From an uncultured Clostridiaceae bacterium (GTDB lineage: Bacteria; Bacillota; Clostridia; Lachnospirales; Lachnospiraceae), in the NCBI GenBank assembly GCA_958441075.1, contig CAUCBQ010000114.1, positions 1-6,821 on the forward strand: DNA of 6,821 nucleotides, written 5' to 3'. Every line of letters begins with the position of its first letter. The stretch's first letter is position 1. The notes beneath the pieces were generated by a model, which searched no databases, was not told the DNA's origin, and saw only the letters and a list, made by a program, of their open reading frames with translations. This document shows, piece by piece, positions 1 to 4,706 of this stretch. The position numbers were made by a program, and so were the translations under genes.

Positions 1-55
1 CCAAATCGATTGCTTCTTCAAATGTGTCGCACACTTTGCTTGCATAAAACTCCCC
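1..55 (-). pseudogene. hemC: Shifted-frame continuation of hemC to the left edge
   Basis: If the four-G run (52-55) is read as three, GQGILAW continues directly as EFYASKVCDTFEEAIDL and is still open at base 1. The acidic, helix-like character (DTFEEAIDL) fits the linker before the HemC C-terminal domain. The annotated frame here gives only GVLCKQSVRHI and a stop. The domain that would hold the cofactor cysteine lies outside the window, so its survival cannot be judged. Only 17 codons are visible, so this is inferred from family fit. Confidence 0.6.
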
Positions 56-704
56 ATGCCAGAATCCCCTGTCCCCCCGCAGGCAAAAAGCGCTCGGGGC
101 TCAGGCGAATAAAACGCCAGTCCTCCCCCTCTTCAATTTCCAGACGCTTTAATCCTGCTGCCGCTAAAAGAATCCCATCGCAGGCCCCCTCCTTCAGCTT
201 CTTTAAGCGGGTCTGCACATTTCCCCGAAGCGTCAGACACACCGGCCTGCTTTCATGGTCAAAGCACCCCGTGCTGCCGCAGATTGTCCCCCACTGCTCG
301 CGAATCTGCATCTGGCGTCTGGGACTTGACGTACCGATGCGGATCTCCTTATTCTCCCGCTTTAGGGAGGTTCTGGGAAGTATCAGTACGTCCCCCGGGT
401 CCTCACGCTCAGACAGCGCGGAAATAACCAGTCCGTCCTGCAGAGAAACCGGCATATCCTTGGCGCTATGAACCGCAAGATCGATAGAACCTTCCAAAAG
501 AGCCTGCTCAAATTCGGAGACAAACACTCCCTTTCCTCCAAATGACTGAAGGGGAGAATGAAGAATCCGGTCTCCCAGAGTATCCTTTGTGAGAATCTCT
601 GTCTGAAGGCCCGGAAACTTATTTTTCAGCTGGGCGGCAATGATTTCTGCCTGGCGCAGAGCCAGAACGCTTTTCCGGCTGCCAATGCGAAGTGTATAGT
701 TCAT
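18..704 (-). CDS. hemC: Hydroxymethylbilane synthase (porphobilinogen deaminase), apparently truncated by a frameshift
   Basis: HemC joins four porphobilinogen molecules into hydroxymethylbilane, the precursor of uroporphyrinogen III, in the cytoplasm. The N-terminal 216 residues match well: RIGSRKSVLALRQ (6-18), AVHSAKDMP (77-85, with the catalytic-type D83), GTSSPRR (124-130), LRGNVQTRL (159-167), AAAGLKRL (181-188) and GQGILAW (211-217). The frame then ends after 11 unrelated residues at a TGA (18-20), giving 228 residues against about 300 for the family. The third domain, with the cysteine that binds the dipyrromethane cofactor, is missing. Removing one G of the GGGG run at 52-55 restores an HemC-like frame that stays open to the left edge. 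This is therefore a frameshifted gene or a sequencing error. Residues 132-158 form a loop about 13 residues longer than in E. coli HemC. The ATG overlaps the sirC stop (ATGA), with GAGGA 9 bases upstream. Confidence 0.85.
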   Translation of the reverse strand: MNYTLRIGSRKSVLALRQAEIIAAQLKNKFPGLQTEILTKDTLGDRILHSPLQSFGGKGVFVSEFEQALLEGSIDLAVHSAKDMPVSLQDGLVISALSEREDPGDVLILPRTSLKRENKEIRIGTSSPRRQMQIREQWGTICGSTGCFDHESRPVCLTLRGNVQTRLKKLKEGACDGILLAAAGLKRLEIEEGEDWRFIRLSPERFLPAGGQGILAWGVLCKQSVRHI

Positions 705-1363
705 TTATGTTCTTCCTCTTTTTTAATATACGTTGTCTGGGAAAATTCATTTAATAATGCCTGTATTTCCTCAGATGAAGGGAGCTTTTCCCGGTTAAAC
801 AGTTCTTCTGCAAGCCGGATGGAATATCCCCTGCGCATCCCATAGGAATCCGGAAAACGGTTTTTCATCTCTCTGCGCAGTTCTCCCAAAAGCTTTGCCC
901 GTTCTCCCATATGCTCCGGTATGGCACGGGCAATCCGCTCCTTTAAAAGATGAGCCAGTACGGGGCTTTCGCCGCCTGTACACACAGCCGCTGTCACCGG
1001 ACCATCTGTAAACAGGGATGGGAAAATAAAACTGCTGTCTTTTTTTCCCTGAACCGAATTAACAGGAACTCCTTTCTTTTTGCACCACGCTGCAATGGCC
1101 CGGTTCAGCTCTATATCATCGGAAGCTGCAATTACCAGATCCGCCCCTTTAAGGTCATCCTCGCAAAAGGGGCGCCTGCTCCGACGAAGGCGGGGTTCTT
1201 CTCTTTCAAGACAGTCAAATTCCGGAATAAATTCCTTTGCCACTGCATGAACAGAAACTCCAAAAGGGAGAAGGCCGCAGACCTTGCGGTACGCGACCTT
1301 CCCCCCTCCGGCTGTCACACAGAGCCATCCTTCAATATCCGCAAAAAACGGAAAATAACTCAT
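701..1363 (-). CDS. sirC: Precorrin-2 dehydrogenase / sirohydrochlorin ferrochelatase (SirC/Met8 type), with a changed active-site residue
   Basis: This family oxidises precorrin-2 to sirohydrochlorin with NAD and, in the bifunctional members, inserts iron to form siroheme in the cytoplasm. The 220-residue protein starts with YFPFFADIEG and the Rossmann motif GGGKVAYRK (19-27). AASDDIELN (79-87), SFIFPS (111-116) and TGGESPVLA (129-137) also match the family, and a helical C-terminal part follows. The length is normal for a stand-alone enzyme without the CysG methyltransferase domain. The family motif NVxD, whose aspartate is catalytic in Met8p and CysG, reads NSVQ here (Q105, codon at 1049-1051), and spacing to the SFIFP motif is unchanged. 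The enzyme may therefore be weak, altered or inactive. The start overlaps the carboxypeptidase stop and the stop overlaps the hemC start, both as ATGA, so the three genes are probably translationally coupled. The family call is firm; activity is in doubt. Confidence 0.88.
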   Translation of the reverse strand: MSYFPFFADIEGWLCVTAGGGKVAYRKVCGLLPFGVSVHAVAKEFIPEFDCLEREEPRLRRSRRPFCEDDLKGADLVIAASDDIELNRAIAAWCKKKGVPVNSVQGKKDSSFIFPSLFTDGPVTAAVCTGGESPVLAHLLKERIARAIPEHMGERAKLLGELRREMKNRFPDSYGMRRGYSIRLAEELFNREKLPSSEEIQALLNEFSQTTYIKKEEEHK

Positions 1364-2832
1364 GACAGCTCCTCCGGTTCATCATCGGCTGTTCTTTTTC
1401 CCAGGGCAGCCTTTCTCTCATTTAACAGACGCTCAAACTCATCCTGGCTGCAGCCCATTTCTTCCAGACGCTTTCTGCGCTTTTCCTTCATCCGGGCCAG
1501 ACGTTCCTTCTCTTTCTTTTGCTGAACAGCGAAAGAAATCCCGAAAACCACAGCAAGAACCAGAATAACAGCGCCCGCTCCGGCAATCAGCCCTCCAGGC
1601 AAAGAAATACCTGCTTTTGCAGATGGTTCTCCGGATGAAGGAAGCTCTGTCTGTTCAGGCGCCTCCTGTGAAGGCTCTGCTGCACTGTTTAAAGCCTTTG
1701 TGGTATACACCCAGGCCACACCGATCTGCCTGTCATTATAGGAATAGATAATCCGTCCTACAGCTCCCTCAGGATGGTTCTCCGGAATATCTGTCTGCAG
1801 ATACTGGTCTGCATCCCCAAACTGTGCATCATTGGGAAGGGTAACCACAGCCGTATCGTCCAGATACAGCTCCGACGGCAGATAGGATACGCCATTTATC
1901 TCTACAGGCTCTTCACCAGTGATGTAATGAGTTTCATTTTCAGCCACATTTACATTTTTAAACCGCTTAAAGCCAAAATCCAGAATGGTTTTCGTATCCG
2001 AATAATGGGTTTTCTGGGTGCTCTTTAAGGTCACGGCTACCTGACGGCGGTTATCCTTTACCGCATAGGTCACAAGGGTCTGGCCTGCAAGAGAGGTATA
2101 GCCGGTCTTTCCCGCTACTGCCTCGGGATAATAGTATTCACTGGTTTCATCCTCTGTAACCACCAGCTTATGCTCCAGAGAATAAGTACGCCCTTCCGGA
2201 TTGTTTTTCGTAGGGGGAAGGGCGGCCTTTTCAGCCGAGCAGATTTCAAGAATTTCCGGATCTGAAAATGCTGCCGCACCGATCTGGGCCATATCATAGG
2301 CAGAGGTCAGCTGAGCCTCGTCATTTAAACCGGAGGGATTTTCAAAATTGCTCTCACGGCAGCCAAGGGACTTTGCCTTCTCATTCATCATATCTGCAAA
2401 AGCCTCTCTGCTCCCTGCCACATGCTCCGCCAGGGCATTAGCCGCCTGATTGGAGGACTGCAAAAGCATGACGGACAGACAGTCCTTAACAGACAGTACG
2501 TCCCCCTCCTCTAAAGCCAGTTTATTTCCGCTTCCCGATTCCACGTTGTAAACTGCATCATGGGAAAAAGTGACTTGCGCATCCATTGAAGTATTCTCTG
2601 TCACAACAAGCGCCGTAAGCAGCTTTGTAATGCTGGCAGGCGGAAGCTGAACATGAATATTCTGGGCAAACAGAACTGCTCCTGAATCCATATCCATAAC
2701 AATCCCCGCCTCAGACTGAACTCCTGTGTCTGTAGGCCAGTCCGGTTTTGCAAAAACGGGAAAAACAGTCAGTGAACAACTGACCGCAAGTGTCAAAAAG
2801 AAACAGCACAGGCGTTTCATCGGTCGAATCAT
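1360..2832 (-). CDS. D-alanyl-D-alanine carboxypeptidase (DacA/DacF-like), with C-terminal membrane anchor
   Basis: This penicillin-binding protein trims the terminal D-alanine from peptidoglycan pentapeptides outside the membrane. From the preferred ATG it has 490 residues. A signal peptide (about 1-28) has a basic start, a hydrophobic core and a VFA cleavage site. The serine-peptidase motifs are all present: SITK (S67, K70), SSN (S126, N128) and KTG (242-244). A beta-rich PBP5 C-terminal domain follows (roughly 280-375), then a P/S/E-rich linker, a transmembrane helix (about 411-435) and a cytoplasmic tail of about 55 residues packed with K, R and E. Most relatives of about 380-440 residues end in an amphipathic helix, so this anchor and tail are longer than usual. 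The gene follows popT closely, and its stop overlaps the sirC start (ATGA). A TTG at 2847 is an alternative start. The enzymatic call is secure; the paralogue name (dacA, dacB or dacF) is not. Confidence 0.94.
   Translation of the reverse strand: MIRPMKRLCCFFLTLAVSCSLTVFPVFAKPDWPTDTGVQSEAGIVMDMDSGAVLFAQNIHVQLPPASITKLLTALVVTENTSMDAQVTFSHDAVYNVESGSGNKLALEEGDVLSVKDCLSVMLLQSSNQAANALAEHVAGSREAFADMMNEKAKSLGCRESNFENPSGLNDEAQLTSAYDMAQIGAAAFSDPEILEICSAEKAALPPTKNNPEGRTYSLEHKLVVTEDETSEYYYPEAVAGKTGYTSLAGQTLVTYAVKDNRRQVAVTLKSTQKTHYSDTKTILDFGFKRFKNVNVAENETHYITGEEPVEINGVSYLPSELYLDDTAVVTLPNDAQFGDADQYLQTDIPENHPEGAVGRIIYSYNDRQIGVAWVYTTKALNSAAEPSQEAPEQTELPSSGEPSAKAGISLPGGLIAGAGAVILVLAVVFGISFAVQQKKEKERLARMKEKRRKRLEEMGCSQDEFERLLNERKAALGKRTADDEPEELS
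1370..1375 (-). promoter_or_regulatory. Ribosome binding site of sirC inside the carboxypeptidase gene
   Basis: GGAGGA lies 6 bases before the sirC ATG (1361-1363), within the last codons of the carboxypeptidase gene. Together with the ATGA overlap of stop and start, it indicates translational coupling and fixes the start of sirC. Confidence 0.75.
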
Positions 2833-2840
2833 CGTATATA

Positions 2841-2845
2841 CCCCC
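2841..2845 (-). promoter_or_regulatory. GGGGG ribosome binding site that decides the carboxypeptidase start
   Basis: Five G lie 8 bases upstream of the ATG at 2830-2832 and can pair with the anti-Shine-Dalgarno CCUCC using one G-U pair. An in-frame TTG at 2845-2847 would start the protein five residues earlier, but it has only AAGG about 14 bases away. The ATG is therefore preferred. The same GGGGG plus 8 bases arrangement precedes the ClC ATG. Confidence 0.5.
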
Positions 2846-2849
2846 AATA

Positions 2850-3725
2850 TTATGGTTCAAGCCTTGCCTTTAAAAGCTCCAGGCCAGCCAGAATCAGCCC
2901 GCCCAGAAGAAAGAAGGGGATGCTGAAGGTAGAAAGGCTTACAGGGGCTTTCGGCACATCTAAGGTAGTAGGACCCATGAGAATGGCATACAGGGAGCCA
3001 AGCATCAGGCCCAGAATGGTATAAATGGTCTGGGAACGATGACGTTCCAGACATATTTTTACAAATTTTATAATGGCAACAATTCCTGTAACAACCCCCA
3101 GGCCGAAAATCACCACCACCGGGAGATAGCTGAAATTAAAATGGATCAGTTCCTTAATCGCCCCGATAATGGGAACATAGAGTCCAAAAATCAAAAGAAG
3201 GGTGGAGCCTGAGATCCCCGGAAGCACCATGGCTGTAATGGCAATCATGGCTGCAAAGAAAATATAAATGCCGAGGCCGAAAGAAAGCTGATCTGCCGAC
3301 ACCCGAATCCCTTCGCCGCCAGATGGATTAAACCAGGAAATGGCAAATACCAGCGCTGCTCCCAAAAGGGTAAACATAAGATTTCCATACCTTCCCTTTA
3401 TCACTGCCGCTTCTTCCTTTAAAACCATGGGAATAGCAAACAGCGTAAGGCCAAAGAATACGGAGCTGATCTGGTAAATATGAGCTTCAAACAGACTGGC
3501 AAGAATCAAAACAGACATACCGAAACCAATCATCCAGCCAATTCCCAGCTTTACCAGAAAAAGAAACGCCTTTTTGCGCTTTTCACTGTCACGCCCCATT
3601 AAATCATTTAAAGAATTGATAAATTCGTCATAAAACCCCAGCAAAAACGCAATGGTTCCGCCGGAAACTCCGGGTACACTGTCTGCAAGGGCCATACAAA
3701 ATCCTCTCACTGCATTTAAAAACAC
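2850..3725 (-). CDS. popT: DUF368 family membrane protein, probable undecaprenyl-phosphate translocase (PopT)
   Basis: This polytopic membrane protein has 291 residues. Recent work assigns DUF368 (PopT) and DedA (UptA) proteins to the return of undecaprenyl phosphate from the outer to the inner face of the membrane. There it is reused for peptidoglycan and wall polymers. The family signature is clear: two repeated PGxSGxT motifs, VPGVSGGT at residues 17-24 and LPGISGST at 168-175, each followed by a helix. This fits the internal repeat of the family. About eight hydrophobic segments can be seen, with a charged loop at 42-53 and another at 224-231. Translation starts at GTG (3723-3725) behind AGGAGG, and a promoter lies just upstream. 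The carboxypeptidase gene begins within 20 bases of the stop, so lipid-carrier recycling and peptidoglycan trimming are probably co-expressed. The family is near certain; the transport role is taken from characterised relatives. Confidence 0.92.
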   Translation of the reverse strand: MFLNAVRGFCMALADSVPGVSGGTIAFLLGFYDEFINSLNDLMGRDSEKRKKAFLFLVKLGIGWMIGFGMSVLILASLFEAHIYQISSVFFGLTLFAIPMVLKEEAAVIKGRYGNLMFTLLGAALVFAISWFNPSGGEGIRVSADQLSFGLGIYIFFAAMIAITAMVLPGISGSTLLLIFGLYVPIIGAIKELIHFNFSYLPVVVIFGLGVVTGIVAIIKFVKICLERHRSQTIYTILGLMLGSLYAILMGPTTLDVPKAPVSLSTFSIPFFLLGGLILAGLELLKARLEP

Positions 3726-3732
3726 CTGTATC

Positions 3733-3790
3733 TTCCTCCTGTTTCACTATAAAACCACATATTGAATTATTATACATGAAACGGGAGGAA
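3733..3790 (-). repeat. 58-base imperfect inverted repeat covering the promoter and the ribosome binding site of the DUF368 gene
   Basis: On the + strand, TTCCTCCTGTTTCA (3733-3746) is mirrored by TGAAACGGGAGGAA (3777-3790), 13 of 14 positions complementary, 30 bases apart. On the minus-strand RNA the stem can extend inward by a U-G pair, a bulged G and five A-U pairs (UAUAA with UUAUA), leaving a 17-base loop. The left arm contains the AGGAGG ribosome binding site (3735-3740). The right arm lies in the spacer between the -35 and -10 boxes. The outer arms are GC-containing, and no U-tract follows, so it is not an ordinary intrinsic terminator. It begins 13 bases after the stop codon of the upstream gene. 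The structure is seen in the sequence; its function is inference. Confidence 0.75.
3735..3740 (-). promoter_or_regulatory. Ribosome binding site AGGAGG supporting a GTG start
   Basis: A perfect AGGAGG lies 9 bases before the GTG at 3723-3725, which supports that codon as the start of the DUF368 gene. It is buried in the left arm of the 14-base inverted repeat, so it would be paired in any transcript that also carries the right arm (3777-3790). Confidence 0.75.
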
Positions 3791-3796
3791 ATTCAA
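3769..3796 (-). promoter_or_regulatory. Sigma-A-type promoter for the DUF368-carboxypeptidase-sirC-hemC operon
   Basis: On the minus strand, TTGAAT (3796-3791, 4 of 6 matches to TTGACA) is followed by 16 bases and then a perfect TATAAT (3774-3769). Transcription would start near 3762, giving a leader of roughly 37 bases before the GTG start of the DUF368 gene. This is the only good promoter I found in the window, and it sits in the only sizeable intergenic gap. The start site is a prediction. Confidence 0.7.
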
Positions 3797-3803
3797 GTAA
3801 ATC

Positions 3804-4100
3804 TTATGCCTTCTGCTGCCGCAGCGCCGCCCTCCAGCGCTCCTCCTCGGCTGTCAGCCGTTCATTAATCCAGTCCACGCCCCGGGCAATTCCATCTGCA
3901 TCAAAGGTTGTTTTCAGATGCTCCTTTTCCTCTTCCGGCGTAAAATCATAGCTGTAGGGCTCCGGCCACACGCTTACCAAAAGAATCGTTTTCTCCTCTT
4001 CCTCCAGCTTTTCCATCCGAAACCGCAATCCTTTACAGCTGCCGGTAAATTTTTCTTTTTTAAGAAAATTCACCGGCATAAAATCCTTTAATTCCAGCAT
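3804..4100 (-). CDS. Small cytoplasmic protein of unknown function, 98 residues
   Basis: I do not recognise a named family with confidence. There is no signal peptide, membrane segment or metal-binding cysteine cluster, so it is probably cytoplasmic and soluble. The N-terminal half is rich in basic residues (NFLKKEKFTGSCKGLRFRMEK, about 11-31), followed by a beta-like ILLVSVWPEPYSYDFTPEEE stretch (39-58). The C-terminal third (about 70-98) should form a charged helix ending ERWRAALRQQKA. The WPxPYxYxxTPEEEK pattern resembles short conserved clostridial proteins I have seen without an assigned function. The gene is probably real: it has AGGAG (4108-4112) 7 bases before the ATG, overlapping the lipoprotein stop, and begins 10 bases after that stop. 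It is probably the last gene of the ilvA-ClC-lipoprotein transcript, since a promoter and a large dyad follow. Confidence 0.72.
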   Translation of the reverse strand: MLELKDFMPVNFLKKEKFTGSCKGLRFRMEKLEEEEKTILLVSVWPEPYSYDFTPEEEKEHLKTTFDADGIARGVDWINERLTAEEERWRAALRQQKA

Positions 4101-4110
4101 AAATCCGCTC

Positions 4111-4683
4111 CTACTGCTTACAGATAAGCTCTAACAGCCTGGTAACAACGGCGGCAATTTCTTCGTCCTGCACACTTGCGGCTGTGTACAGCGTATAATC
4201 CGTATCATTCCAACTCCAGGAAGCAAGACGGCCCCCGCTTTGGGTAGTACGGATTTTGGCCTTGACGGAGGTGTTTTCTTCCCCCTCTGCCCGGATATAT
4301 TCTGCTGTCAGAACCTGATCCGTAAATCGTTCAAAAATTCCCGCAAAGTCCTCTGCCGTATTGGAAGCGCGGTAGGAATAGGGGATTTCATTATAATCAA
4401 ACTGAATTTCTGCCACCTCTCCATTCAGGATAAAACAGAGCGGCTCCTCTGCTTCCTCCGGAAGCTCCATATAAATTCCAAGGGACTGGAAGGCAGTTTC
4501 ATCTGTTACTGCAGCCATGGGATTGGGCTTTTGTACCTCAGCCGAACCGGCAGGGGCAGCTGTCTCCTCCGCTGTCTGTACCGCGCTTTCTTTCGGCGGA
4601 TTCTGTCCGCATCCGGAAGCCATGACAGCCGCCGCTGCTATAAGTGCCGCCGCTATATATGGTTTATACATTTTTTTCATCAT
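4111..4683 (-). CDS. Putative secreted lipoprotein of unknown function
   Basis: The protein has 190 residues. The N-terminus shows basic residues (MMKKMYK), a hydrophobic stretch of about 15 residues rich in alanine, and a lipobox-like MASGC ending at C25. It is therefore probably lipid-modified and anchored outside the cytoplasmic membrane. The lipobox has alanine at -3, where leucine is more usual. Residues about 26-55 are a low-complexity linker rich in A, E, T and P. The rest (about 58-190) looks like one compact alpha/beta domain, with a TAFQSLGIYMELPEEAEE segment, repeated beta-like stretches and a WSWNDTDYTLYT motif (157-168) before a C-terminal helix. Similar domains occur in clostridial lipoproteins, as far as I can judge by eye, but I know of no function. 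AAGGAG (4689-4694) lies 5 bases before the first ATG, and a second ATG follows directly. Between the ClC and 98-residue genes it looks like part of the ilvA operon. Confidence 0.8.
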   Translation of the reverse strand: MMKKMYKPYIAAALIAAAAVMASGCGQNPPKESAVQTAEETAAPAGSAEVQKPNPMAAVTDETAFQSLGIYMELPEEAEEPLCFILNGEVAEIQFDYNEIPYSYRASNTAEDFAGIFERFTDQVLTAEYIRAEGEENTSVKAKIRTTQSGGRLASWSWNDTDYTLYTAASVQDEEIAAVVTRLLELICKQ

Positions 4684-4706
4684 ACTTACTCCTTTTTCAG
4701 CCGTAC

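Noticed and set aside
18..60. Programmed frameshift in hemC
   Set aside because: No slippery heptamer, downstream structure or known precedent in hemC; mutation or sequencing error is simpler.
10..471. Long open frame on the + strand opposite hemC
   Set aside because: Antisense shadow of a recognised gene; basic, proline- and serine-rich composition, no ribosome binding site and no family resemblance.
950..1525. 191-codon + strand open frame opposite sirC and the carboxypeptidase gene
   Set aside because: It crosses two well-supported genes on the other strand and its translation has no recognisable domain.
2761..2830. Lipobox (LAVSC) in the carboxypeptidase signal peptide
   Set aside because: The cysteine lies inside the hydrophobic core, and a normal signal peptidase site (VFA before KPD) follows; the protein also has a C-terminal anchor.
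3733..3790. Intrinsic terminator of the upstream operon
   Set aside because: The stem is stable but no U-tract follows the left arm, and the structure overlaps a promoter and a ribosome binding site.
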